Of a DNA stretch of 64,000 nucleotides, positions 8,845 to 17,429 are shown piece after piece. How positions within the stretch are numbered: position 1 is the stretch's first letter; the number at the start of each line of letters is the position of its first letter. The DNA comes from Algoriphagus sp. GTDB taxonomy: Bacteria; Bacteroidota; Bacteroidia; Cytophagales; Cyclobacteriaceae. The stretch lies in assembly GCF_024305035.1 (NCBI RefSeq), contig NZ_JAMWZB010000004.1:124001-188000 (forward strand), given 5' to 3'. Made by a program: the position numbers and the translations under genes. The notes below the pieces were generated by a model that saw only the letters and a list, made by a program, of their open reading frames with translations, was not told where the DNA came from and ran no database searches.

Positions 8845-10827
8845 ATGGAACCCCTAATCAAACCCCTGAATTCAAATTATTGCAATAGCTTGACGAGCTA
8901 TTCCCGAAGAAAAACCATTCCGGTAAAAATCGGTGATGTGATCATTGGAGGAGATAATCCCATTGTGGTTCAGTCCATGACTACCGTGGATACGATGGAT
9001 ACCAAGGGCTCGGTGGAGCAGTGTATCCGGATGATTCAATCAGGCTGTGAGTTGATCAGAATCACCGCTCCCAGTATCAAAGAGGCTGAAAATCTCCGGA
9101 ATATCAAGGCGGAATTGCGAAAACTCGGATATCATACACCTTTAGTGGCTGATATTCATTTTACCCCAAATGCCGCTGAGATTGCCGCTGGAATTGTGGA
9201 AAAAGTTCGGATCAATCCCGGTAATTATGCTGACAAGAAGAAATTCGAAGTAATTGAATATACCGATGCCAGCTATCAGGAGGAATTGGAGCGAATACGG
9301 GAGCGATTCCTTCCGCTGATCAAAATTTGCAAAGAGAATGGTACTGCCATGCGGATTGGAACCAACCACGGTTCCCTATCGGATCGAATCATGAGCCGAT
9401 ATGGCGATACGCCTTTAGGAATGGTGGAGTCTGCCTTGGAATTTCTGCGGATCTGTGCGGATGAGAATTACCATGAGATTGTCATTTCCATGAAATCTTC
9501 CAATACACAGGTCATGGTTCAGGCCTATCGCTTGTTGGTCCAAAAGCTGGATGAAGGGGGGTTCAAGCCTTACCCGCTTCATTTAGGTGTGACTGAGGCA
9601 GGTGAGGCAGAAGATGGAAGGATAAAATCCGCAGTGGGAATCGGGACGCTCTTGGAAGATGGACTGGGAGATACTGTTCGGGTTTCCTTGACAGAAGATC
9701 CCGAATTTGAAGCCCCAGTAGCCAGAGCGCTAATCGATCGCTATACCAAGCGGAACGCTCATGCTTCCATTGCCGAAATATCCGATTATCCCATTAATCC
9801 TTTTGAATATACCAAAAGAAAGAGTTGGGAAGTTTTCAATTTTGGGGATCACAATGTGCCACGCGTGATTACAGATATTTCCCGAATAGATCGGATTACC
9901 GAAAAAGAAATGAAAGCGGTTGGGCATTTTTATCTGCCCGAACTGGATAAATGGAAAATGAATGACCAAGGCTGTGACTTTGTTTATTCCGGCATCAATC
10001 CGATTCCATTTATGCTACCGAATGGCATGAAGGAAATTCAAAATGCCTCAGTTTGGATGCACTTAAAAGATCAAAAAAATAAATTTCCTCTTTTTTCACT
10101 TGATGAGTTCAACGTATTTCAGACCTTTCATTCGGAATTGAATTTTTTAGAAATCACAGATCTTCAGATCGATGAGGCGATTCAGGCTGTACGGGATCGA
10201 AAAGACACGGTCCTTATTTTGAAAACAGAAAATACGCATGCCATGCCGGCTTTGAGACGTGCATTTGTCAAGTTAATTCAGGCGGATTGTCAGATTCCTG
10301 TGACCGTCAAGGTGAGTTATCCCGATCAGGCAGCCGATCAAACTATGCTTTACGCGGCCACAGATGTAGGAGGATTGCTGGTGGATGGCCTTGGAGATGG
10401 CATAATGCTTTCGCTCGAAAAGGAAGGTTTTCATTCGCGCGAAAATGTAATTGAGCAAATCAAGCTGCACAATTCGGTAGGATTTGGGGTATTGCAAGCC
10501 GCACGAACCCGCATGTCAAAAACCGAATATATTTCCTGTCCTTCCTGCGGTCGAACACTGTTTGACTTGCAAGAAACAACTGCAATGATCAGAAAGCGAA
10601 CCGATCACCTCAAAGGTGTCAAAATTGGAATCATGGGTTGCATCGTTAATGGCCCGGGCGAAATGGCAGATGCGGATTATGGATATGTTGGTTCGGGAAA
10701 AGGAAAAATTACCCTTTACAAAGGAAAAGAAGTGGTCAAGCGATCTGTACCTTCTGAGAAAGCTGTAGACGAGCTGATCAATATTATTCGAGAAGATGGC
10801 ATGTGGATCGAACAGGAAACCATTTAA
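8845..10827 (+). CDS. ispG: 4-hydroxy-3-methylbut-2-enyl diphosphate synthase, long form
   Basis: IspG (GcpE) converts 2-C-methylerythritol 2,4-cyclodiphosphate to HMBPP, the penultimate step of the MEP isoprenoid pathway, using a [4Fe-4S] cluster. The N-terminal TIM barrel starts with IPVKIGDVIIGGDNPIVVQSM. The C-terminal domain holds the cluster ligands in CPSCGRTLFDLQ and GCIVNGPGE. At 660 residues it is the long type, with an extra domain inserted between barrel and cluster domain, known from Bacteroidota, Chlamydiae and plants; E. coli IspG has about 370. It follows the SDR by three bases. Dxr of the same pathway lies at 46964. Confidence 0.97.
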   Translation: MEPLIKPLNSNYCNSLTSYSRRKTIPVKIGDVIIGGDNPIVVQSMTTVDTMDTKGSVEQCIRMIQSGCELIRITAPSIKEAENLRNIKAELRKLGYHTPLVADIHFTPNAAEIAAGIVEKVRINPGNYADKKKFEVIEYTDASYQEELERIRERFLPLIKICKENGTAMRIGTNHGSLSDRIMSRYGDTPLGMVESALEFLRICADENYHEIVISMKSSNTQVMVQAYRLLVQKLDEGGFKPYPLHLGVTEAGEAEDGRIKSAVGIGTLLEDGLGDTVRVSLTEDPEFEAPVARALIDRYTKRNAHASIAEISDYPINPFEYTKRKSWEVFNFGDHNVPRVITDISRIDRITEKEMKAVGHFYLPELDKWKMNDQGCDFVYSGINPIPFMLPNGMKEIQNASVWMHLKDQKNKFPLFSLDEFNVFQTFHSELNFLEITDLQIDEAIQAVRDRKDTVLILKTENTHAMPALRRAFVKLIQADCQIPVTVKVSYPDQAADQTMLYAATDVGGLLVDGLGDGIMLSLEKEGFHSRENVIEQIKLHNSVGFGVLQAARTRMSKTEYISCPSCGRTLFDLQETTAMIRKRTDHLKGVKIGIMGCIVNGPGEMADADYGYVGSGKGKITLYKGKEVVKRSVPSEKAVDELINIIREDGMWIEQETI

Positions 10828-10891
10828 AATCTTCCGATTCCAGCGCAAACTATTCTCCTACACAAGCTGTTTTAACGAAAACTAAGCCGTT

Positions 10892-11086
10892 ATGTCCAAT
10901 AATTCAAAACTGAAAGAATTCTTCAAGTTGGGTGAAGTAGGGAATTACTTCGTTCGGGTATTCCAAAAGCCTGACCCTAATCAAAAATCAAATATCAATC
11001 TTCGAATGATGCATGGTATCAATAAAATTTCCATCATTGTTTTTCTATTAGCCATTATTGTGTGGACCATTAAGCGATTGATGTAA
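10892..11086 (+). CDS. Small single-pass membrane protein (DUF6728-like)
   Basis: The 64-residue protein has a polar N-terminus rich in Lys and Asn, the segment GEVGNYFVRVFQKPDPN, and one C-terminal transmembrane helix (ISIIVFLLAIIVWTI) ending in KRLM. I recall small Bacteroidota proteins of this layout grouped as DUF6728; that name is from memory. The function is unknown. It lies 64 bases after ispG on the same strand and may be read through from it. Confidence 0.65.
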   Translation: MSNNSKLKEFFKLGEVGNYFVRVFQKPDPNQKSNINLRMMHGINKISIIVFLLAIIVWTIKRLM

Positions 11087-11208
11087 GGGAGTCAAGTTGA
11101 CTTTAAAAAAAATCGGATTTTTAAGTTTCTTGTTCAATTTTGGTTTCAAAGGTAAATTTTTCGCAGTACTTTACTTTTCTGAAATCACAATGATCAAACC
11201 CATTACCT

Positions 11209-11958
11209 ATGAACAAGCTAATTACTGCGATTTTCTCGCTCATTTTCGTTTTTTCTGTGTCGGCACAGGATTCACCGTTTACAGATTCGAACTATTTTGA
11301 AATGCGGGTTTACACTGCTCATGAAGGCAAATTGCCAGATTTGATCAAACGTTTTGAAAATCACACCACTAAACTTTTTGAGCGAGCCGGTATGGAAAAT
11401 ATCGGCTATTTTCTGCCTGTAGATGAATCGGATAATACCCTGACCTATATTCTAGGCTATCCTGATAAAGCCTCCAGAGATCAAATGTGGGAATCTTTTT
11501 TGAATGATCCAGAGTGGAAAAAAGTTTATGAAGCGTCCAGAGAAAATGGTCCCTTAGTCAAATCAATTCAGGAAACCTTCCTGGTATTGGCACCAGGGCT
11601 CAATGACTTGCCCAAGCCTTCTGCAAGCGGGATTTTTCAGCTCAGAACCTATCACTGTTTTGAGGGAAAAATCGAATCTATTCAAACGCGGTTTAAGGAC
11701 CATACCCGAGCACTTTTTGAAAAGCAAGGGCTGAAAAATTATCCCTATTTTCTAACGGTGGAAAAAGATGGGAATCAACCCAAACTCGTCTATTTGTTGG
11801 GACATGAGAATCAATCTGAATTTGAGGAAGCTTTTCGGCGCTTTGTCAATGATCCGGAATGGATCAAAGTGCGGGATGCCTCCGAAGAAAGCGGTAAAAT
11901 CGTCGAACGAGTTGATGCCAAATTTTTTACTGCTTTACCATTTTCGAAAATGAAGTAA
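11209..11958 (+). CDS. Secreted protein with two NIPSNAP domains
   Basis: The 249-residue protein has a signal peptide ending at VSAQ and two tandem NIPSNAP-type ferredoxin-like domains. Domain one (about residues 27-125) begins YFEMRVYTAHEGKLPDLIKRF and domain two (about 140-240) begins FQLRTYHCFEGKIESIQTRF. Both contain a matching NDPEW(K/I)KV segment near the end, so the two halves are an internal duplication. NIPSNAP proteins are small alpha-beta barrels of unclear biochemical role. Export to the periplasm is the notable feature. It is followed by a terminator shared with the convergent ABC-F gene. Confidence 0.85.
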   Translation: MNKLITAIFSLIFVFSVSAQDSPFTDSNYFEMRVYTAHEGKLPDLIKRFENHTTKLFERAGMENIGYFLPVDESDNTLTYILGYPDKASRDQMWESFLNDPEWKKVYEASRENGPLVKSIQETFLVLAPGLNDLPKPSASGIFQLRTYHCFEGKIESIQTRFKDHTRALFEKQGLKNYPYFLTVEKDGNQPKLVYLLGHENQSEFEEAFRRFVNDPEWIKVRDASEESGKIVERVDAKFFTALPFSKMK

Positions 11959-11960
11959 GA

Positions 11961-11990
11961 AAAATCCCGGAAGTAATTCCGGGATTTTTT
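11961..11990. terminator. Bidirectional intrinsic terminator
   Basis: The hairpin AAATCCCGGAA-GTAA-TTCCGGGATTT is flanked by A and T runs, so it can end both the NIPSNAP gene (+) and the ABC-F gene (-). Confidence 0.9.
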
Positions 11991-13621
11991 TATCGCTCAA
12001 CCTCTTTGAGGTTTTCCAATTTTTTATTTCTCAAAAATCCATTGATATCTTCAAAATGCTCTTTGACACGTTTATTGCCAAATTCAAAAACTTTGGTCAC
12101 CAAACCATCTAAAAAGTCCCGATCGTGAGAAACCACGATTAAGGTTCCGTCAAAAGCCTTTAGGGCATCTTTGATGATGTCTTTTGTCTTCATGTCCAGA
12201 TGATTGGTTGGTTCATCTAGAATCAAAAGATTGACCGGTTCAAGGAGAAGTTTAATCATAGCCAATCGGGTTTTTTCACCGCCGGATAGAACCTTGACCT
12301 TTTTGTTGATATCATCGCCTTTAAACATAAAAGCGCCCAATAAATCCTTGATTTTGGTCCGGATTTCACCGACAGCTATCTGATCAATTGTTTCGAAAAT
12401 GGTCAGTGATTCATCCAAAAGCGAAGCTTGATTTTGAGCAAAATATCCAATCATGGAGTTGTGTCCCAATTCGCATTTTCCTTCATAATCGATTTCGCCC
12501 ATGATTGCTTTAATCAGGGTGGATTTACCTTCACCGTTTTTACCGACAAAAGACACTTTTTGTCCTCGTTCAATGGTCATCGAGGCATCTTTGAATACCA
12601 AGTGATCCCCGTAGCGCTTACTCAATTCTTCCACCACCACGGGGTATTTCCCTGATCTCGGGGATGGGGGGAAACGTAGCTTGAGCGCAGAAGAGTCCAC
12701 TTCATCCACTTCTACGATATCCAGTTTTTCAAGCATTTTAACCCGGGACTGAACTTGCAGGGTTTTGGAATAGGTGCCTTTGAATCGCTCGATGAACTGA
12801 GTGGTGTCGGCTATGAATTTTTGTTGCTCTTCGTAATGTTTTTGCTGCTGCTCTCTACGCTCTTTTCTCAGCTCTAAATAATGGGAATATTTGGCTTTGT
12901 AATCGTAAATCCTACCCATGGTTACCTCAATAGTCCGGGTGGTTATATTGTCCACAAAGGCTCTGTCGTGAGAAATCACCACAACCGCCTTAGCCTTATT
13001 CATCAAAAAATCCTCCAGCCACTGAATCGATTCAATGTCCAGGTGGTTGGTCGGCTCATCGAGTAAAATCAAATCCGGTTTTTGAAGTAGGATTTTGGCT
13101 AGCTCAATCCGCATTCTCCATCCGCCGGAAAATTCTGAAGTCTGACGAATCAAATCTTCGCGCTCAAATCCCAGACCCAGCAGTACTTTTTCAACCTCCG
13201 CTTCATAATTGATTTCTTCGATCGCATAGAATTTTTCACTGAGCTCAGAGACCTTTTCGATGAGTTTGTAATATTCCTCCGACTCGTAGTCTGTCCGAAC
13301 GGTCAGCTCCTCATTAATACGTTCAATTTCATCTTTCATTTCCAGATAGGAGGCAAAGGCTTTGGAAGTTTCCTCCATGACAGTGCAGTCATCACTGGTC
13401 AGCAAATGCTGGGGCAGGTAGGCAACCACGTAATCTTTTGGAGCAGAAACCGCACCGGAGGTTGGTTTGGACTGACCTGCTATAATTTTAAGCAAGGTGG
13501 ATTTTCCGGCACCGTTTTTTCCCATCAAGGCGATCTTATCACTGTCATTGATGGCAAAGGAAATATTGCTAAAGAGGGCTGTGCCGCCATGCTGTACGGT
13601 CACATTATCGACTGAAATCAT
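11990..13621 (-). CDS. ABC-F family ATP-binding protein
   Basis: The 543-residue protein has two ABC ATPase domains and no membrane segments, the hallmark of ABC-F translation factors. Walker A motifs are GKNGAGKST and GKNGEGKST. The signature sequences are FSGGWRMR and LSGGEKTR. Both Walker B regions read LLDEPTNHLD or LILDEPTNHLD. The linker between the domains is Lys/Arg/Gln-rich (RKERREQQQKHYEEQQ), as in members that bind the ribosomal E site. It resembles the YbiT/EttA side of the family more than resistance proteins, but the subfamily cannot be fixed by eye. It converges on the NIPSNAP gene. Confidence 0.92.
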   Translation of the reverse strand: MISVDNVTVQHGGTALFSNISFAINDSDKIALMGKNGAGKSTLLKIIAGQSKPTSGAVSAPKDYVVAYLPQHLLTSDDCTVMEETSKAFASYLEMKDEIERINEELTVRTDYESEEYYKLIEKVSELSEKFYAIEEINYEAEVEKVLLGLGFEREDLIRQTSEFSGGWRMRIELAKILLQKPDLILLDEPTNHLDIESIQWLEDFLMNKAKAVVVISHDRAFVDNITTRTIEVTMGRIYDYKAKYSHYLELRKERREQQQKHYEEQQKFIADTTQFIERFKGTYSKTLQVQSRVKMLEKLDIVEVDEVDSSALKLRFPPSPRSGKYPVVVEELSKRYGDHLVFKDASMTIERGQKVSFVGKNGEGKSTLIKAIMGEIDYEGKCELGHNSMIGYFAQNQASLLDESLTIFETIDQIAVGEIRTKIKDLLGAFMFKGDDINKKVKVLSGGEKTRLAMIKLLLEPVNLLILDEPTNHLDMKTKDIIKDALKAFDGTLIVVSHDRDFLDGLVTKVFEFGNKRVKEHFEDINGFLRNKKLENLKEVER

Positions 13622-13861
13622 ATTCTGGATATTGAAGCCGCAAAGGTAGGGAATTAGATGAGGAAATGGTGATTACCGGCATTTCTACTTATGCGCCACA
13701 ATTGAATTTAGGACGACCAATTTTTACTGTTCCGTTTTTTTCCAGGGAAATAGGAAGTCCGATTTCCGGCATTAAAATACCTGAACTTACCGATCATAAA
13801 TGTCCGCTTGTTTTCTACTGAGTTCAACTCTACTTTTCTTATTGATTTTACTTAAAATTCT

Positions 13862-16306
13862 ATGAAAAATATTTCCAAACTATTGATGGTCTTGTTCCTG
13901 TTGAATTCAGGGATGAGTTACGGTCAAAAAAAGAATAAACGAAACGCGGGAGCCTCTCCTGCACAGACCACTCAGGTGGCAAAACCAGAAAAAAAGAGTC
14001 CTTTTAAAAAGTATGGGGATATCGTCACTGCTGACGCGGTTTCGGATGATGGCTTATTTAAGGTCCACACCGTAGGGGAGAAGCGGTACTATGAAATTCC
14101 TTTTGAATTGCTCAATACCGATATGCTATGGGTGAGTCGTATCTCCAAAATCGCGGAAGGTCTCGGAGGAGGATATTTGAATGCCGGATCTAAAACTAAT
14201 GAGCAGGTCATTCGATGGTCAAGAGTCGAAAATAAGATTCACTTAAGATCTATATCTTTTGGAAGTGTTGCAAATGATTCCCTGCCTATTCAGCTGTCCG
14301 TTTCAGCCAATAATTACGATCCTATTTTAGCGGCATTTTCGATCGAAGCGTTCAATGCGGATTCTACGGCAGCTTTGATTGAGGTTAGTGATTTATTCCT
14401 TTCTGACAATCCTTCACTCAGTGGCCTTTCTGTTGGCATGAGAACCAATTACAAAGTCAGGAATTTGGACAAAGCCAGAAGCTACATCAGCAGAATGGAA
14501 AGCTATCCGGAAAATATCGAAGTGCGTCATGACATGACCTACAATGCAACTTCCCCTCCTTCTAATTTTAAATCTGGGACGATTTCAATGGAAATGAGTC
14601 AATCCATGTATTTGCTGCCCAAAGTTCCCATGCAGCCTCGACTTCATGATCCGCGGGTTGGCTGGTTTACCGTTCGTCAGATTGACTATGGATCCGAGGC
14701 ACTTAAGTCTGAGGTGAAAACCTACATCAGAAGATGGAGATTGGAACCCAAAGATCCTGAAGCGTATGCAAGAGGAGAGTTGGTCGAGCCTGTGAAGCCG
14801 ATTGTGTATTATTTGGATCCAGCTACCCCGGAAAAATGGAGGCCATATTTTAAACAAGGCATTGAGGATTGGCAGGTGGCTTTTGAAGCGGCCGGATTTA
14901 AAAATGCGATCCTTGCTAAGGATGCACCAAGCAAGGCAGAGGATCCGGATTGGAGTCCTGAGGATGCTCGATACTCTACGGTGAGGTATGTTGCCTCGAC
15001 CACCCGAAATGCAGTTGGGCCTAGTGTTTCTGATCCGCGCTCAGGTGAAATCATCGAAAGTGATATTATCTGGTATCATAACCACCTTCGCTCTTACAGA
15101 AATCGCTACCTTCTAGAAACAGGAGCTGCCAACCCATCGGCCCGAACCCTGGATACTCCTGAAGCCGAAATCGGTGAAATGATGCGACGAGTGATTTCTC
15201 ATGAGGTAGGGCATGCTTTGGGTTTGCCCCATAATATGAAAGCTTCCTTTGCTTATCCCACGGATTCTCTTCGATCGGCAACGTTTACCCAAAAATGGGG
15301 ATTGGCTACTACGATCATGGATTATACCCGCTACAATTATGTCGCTCAACCAGGTGATGAGGGAGTTCGCTGGGTGAGAATGTTGGGGCCTTATGATGAG
15401 TACGCGATTAACTGGGGCTATCGATATATCCCTGGAGCCGATTCTCCGGAAGCAGAAAAGGAGACCCTAAATCAGTGGATCGCTGAAAAAGCTGGTGATC
15501 CTAAATTTCTATTCGGGGGTTCCAATTCCTTTGACCCGAGTTCGCAAACCGAATCGGTCGGAAATGATCCGGTCAAAGCCACCCGGTATGGATTGGCTAA
15601 CCTGAAAATCGTAGCTCCCAATTTAGCCAAATGGACCACAAAACCGGGGGAAGGATATGCTGATTTGGAAGAGCTTTATGGGGAATTGATTGGAGTGTGG
15701 TCCCGGTTTGCAGGGCATGTGGTCACTAATGTTGGAGGGGTATATGAGGAGTTGAAAACCTCTGATCAGGAAGGATTTACTTATCAGCCAATCGCCAAAG
15801 CATCTCAAAAAGAATCCATGGATTTCTTGATCCAAGATGTATTTACCACCCCGGAATGGTTGCTGCAAAAGGAAATCCTCAATAATATCGAACCTAGTGG
15901 TGCGGTTGACGCGATTGGCTCCATGCAGTCAAGAATGCTTGGAAATCTACTGAGAAGAGACCGTTTGGAACGTATGATTGAAAATGAAGCGCTCAATGGG
16001 GATGAAGCGTACACTTTGACTGCTATGCTGAGTGATTTACGAAAGGGACTGTGGTTGGAGCTTTCCGGAACAAAACCCATAGATGCCTTTCGAAGAAATC
16101 TTCAACGGGCTCATGTCGAAAGGTTAGTTTCCCTAATGGAGCAGGATGCTGGCAATCGGTCTGATATCAGCGCCGCAGTTCGTGCTGAGTTGAAATATAT
16201 CCAATCAGCGGCTGCTTCTGCGAGTGCTCGTTACAGTGCTGGAATCATGCAATATCATTTAAAGGATATTGAAGAGATGATTGAATCCATTTTGCAAGCG
16301 GAGTAG
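13862..16306 (+). CDS. Secreted zinc-dependent metalloprotease, DUF5117/DUF5118 type
   Basis: The 814-residue protein has a signal peptide ending at SYGQ and a basic linker. The N-terminal region (YGDIVTADAVSDDGLFKVH, then ELLNTDMLWVSRI) is the type labelled DUF5118/DUF5117. The zinc site HEVGHALGLPH near residue 446 gives the HExxHxxGxxH signature of metzincins, and IMDYTRYN about 45 residues later fits the Met-turn. The length is usual for the family in Bacteroidota. It probably acts in the periplasm or outside the cell; the substrate is unknown. It is the only gene on its strand here and shares a terminator with sucD. Confidence 0.9.
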   Translation: MKNISKLLMVLFLLNSGMSYGQKKNKRNAGASPAQTTQVAKPEKKSPFKKYGDIVTADAVSDDGLFKVHTVGEKRYYEIPFELLNTDMLWVSRISKIAEGLGGGYLNAGSKTNEQVIRWSRVENKIHLRSISFGSVANDSLPIQLSVSANNYDPILAAFSIEAFNADSTAALIEVSDLFLSDNPSLSGLSVGMRTNYKVRNLDKARSYISRMESYPENIEVRHDMTYNATSPPSNFKSGTISMEMSQSMYLLPKVPMQPRLHDPRVGWFTVRQIDYGSEALKSEVKTYIRRWRLEPKDPEAYARGELVEPVKPIVYYLDPATPEKWRPYFKQGIEDWQVAFEAAGFKNAILAKDAPSKAEDPDWSPEDARYSTVRYVASTTRNAVGPSVSDPRSGEIIESDIIWYHNHLRSYRNRYLLETGAANPSARTLDTPEAEIGEMMRRVISHEVGHALGLPHNMKASFAYPTDSLRSATFTQKWGLATTIMDYTRYNYVAQPGDEGVRWVRMLGPYDEYAINWGYRYIPGADSPEAEKETLNQWIAEKAGDPKFLFGGSNSFDPSSQTESVGNDPVKATRYGLANLKIVAPNLAKWTTKPGEGYADLEELYGELIGVWSRFAGHVVTNVGGVYEELKTSDQEGFTYQPIAKASQKESMDFLIQDVFTTPEWLLQKEILNNIEPSGAVDAIGSMQSRMLGNLLRRDRLERMIENEALNGDEAYTLTAMLSDLRKGLWLELSGTKPIDAFRRNLQRAHVERLVSLMEQDAGNRSDISAAVRAELKYIQSAAASASARYSAGIMQYHLKDIEEMIESILQAE

Positions 16307-16377
16307 AAAACTCAAAAAATGGATACAGCTATCCTGAGGGATTAAGATGGCTCTAGTTGAATAAAAATTATCAATAA

Positions 16378-16411
16378 AAAACCCGCTTTGATTAATTTCA
16401 AAGCGGGTTTT
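16378..16411. terminator. Bidirectional intrinsic terminator
   Basis: A perfect 14-base stem AAAACCCGCTTTGA / TCAAAGCGGGTTTT with a short AT loop lies between the convergent metalloprotease and sucD genes. Confidence 0.92.
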
Positions 16412-16433
16412 CTATATTTTAAAAGGTCTATCC

Positions 16434-17315
16434 TTAAGCGTTTACGCCCAAAACCTTAGCCATCACGGCTCCGATTTCAGCAGGCGATTCGGCTACGTGA
16501 ATGCCATTTTCTTTCATAATTCTCATTTTGGCAGCAGCGGTATCATCCGCTCCACCGATGATTGCACCCGCATGGCCCATTCTTCTTCCCGGAGGAGCTG
16601 TCTGTCCGGCGATGAATCCTACCACTGGTTTCTTGTTTCCAGTTTCACGGATCCACTTAGCTGCTTCGGCTTCGTAATTCCCGCCGATTTCACCGATCAT
16701 GACGATTGCGTCCGTTTCTGGATCTTCCATCAGAAGTTGTACCGCTTGCTTGGTGGAAGTTCCGATGATAGGATCTCCTCCGATTCCGATGGCAGTGGAT
16801 ACGCCTAGACCTGCTTTAGCTACTTGGTCTGCTGCTTCATAGGTCAAAGTTCCCGATTTAGAGACGATGCCGATGCGTCCCGGCTTGAAAACAAAGCCAG
16901 GCATGATCCCTACCTTAGCTTCTCCCGGAGTAATGACTCCCGGGCAGTTGGGGCCGATCAAAGTAACACCACGCTCTTTGATGTAAGGTTTAGCTTTCAT
17001 CATATCCGCCACAGGAATACCTTCAGTAATGGTGATGATGACTTGAATTCCAGCATCTGCAGCCTCCATGATGGCATCAGCGGCAAAAGCCGGTGGTACA
17101 AAAATAATCGAGGTGTCTGCACCAGTCTTCTGAACAGCTTCTTCTACCGAATTAAAAACTGGCCTTTCCAAATGAGTTGTTCCGCCTTTGCCTGGCGTAA
17201 CACCACCCACGACGTTGGTACCGTATTCAATCATTTGCTGGGCGTGAAATGAGCCCTCAGACCCGGTAAATCCCTGTACGATTACCTTGGAATTTTTATT
17301 GACTAGTACACTCAT
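16434..17315 (-). CDS. sucD: Succinyl-CoA ligase, ADP-forming, alpha subunit
   Basis: SucD with SucC interconverts succinyl-CoA and succinate in the TCA cycle with substrate-level phosphorylation. I start at 17315 ([18 protein letters not shown]), the usual N-terminus. An in-frame extension to 17402 adds 29 residues unlike the family. The CoA-binding Rossmann region ([15 protein letters not shown]) is followed by [10 protein letters not shown], the [13 protein letters not shown] segment, and the catalytic phospho-His in GHAGAIIGG. At 293 residues it is full length. No sucC lies beside it; the subunits are often unlinked in this phylum. It also links to methylmalonyl-CoA mutase, which makes succinyl-CoA. 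Confidence 0.96.
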   Translation of the reverse strand: MSVLVNKNSKVIVQGFTGSEGSFHAQQMIEYGTNVVGGVTPGKGGTTHLERPVFNSVEEAVQKTGADTSIIFVPPAFAADAIMEAADAGIQVIITITEGIPVADMMKAKPYIKERGVTLIGPNCPGVITPGEAKVGIMPGFVFKPGRIGIVSKSGTLTYEAADQVAKAGLGVSTAIGIGGDPIIGTSTKQAVQLLMEDPETDAIVMIGEIGGNYEAEAAKWIRETGNKKPVVGFIAGQTAPPGRRMGHAGAIIGGADDTAAAKMRIMKENGIHVAESPAEIGAVMAKVLGVNA

Positions 17316-17429
17316 GCTTCGAATTTTAAAGTTTGGCACAAAAATAAGAGAAACCACCCGCTGACAAAAGAATTGATTAACATTCTCTAGGTTATTTGAC
17401 ATCGAATTTCTTTTTTTAACTTCGCTCCC

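Noticed and set aside
11990..13621. ABC-F protein as an antibiotic resistance factor
   Set aside because: The motifs and housekeeping context fit a YbiT/EttA-like translation factor better; the linker does not resemble resistance types by eye.
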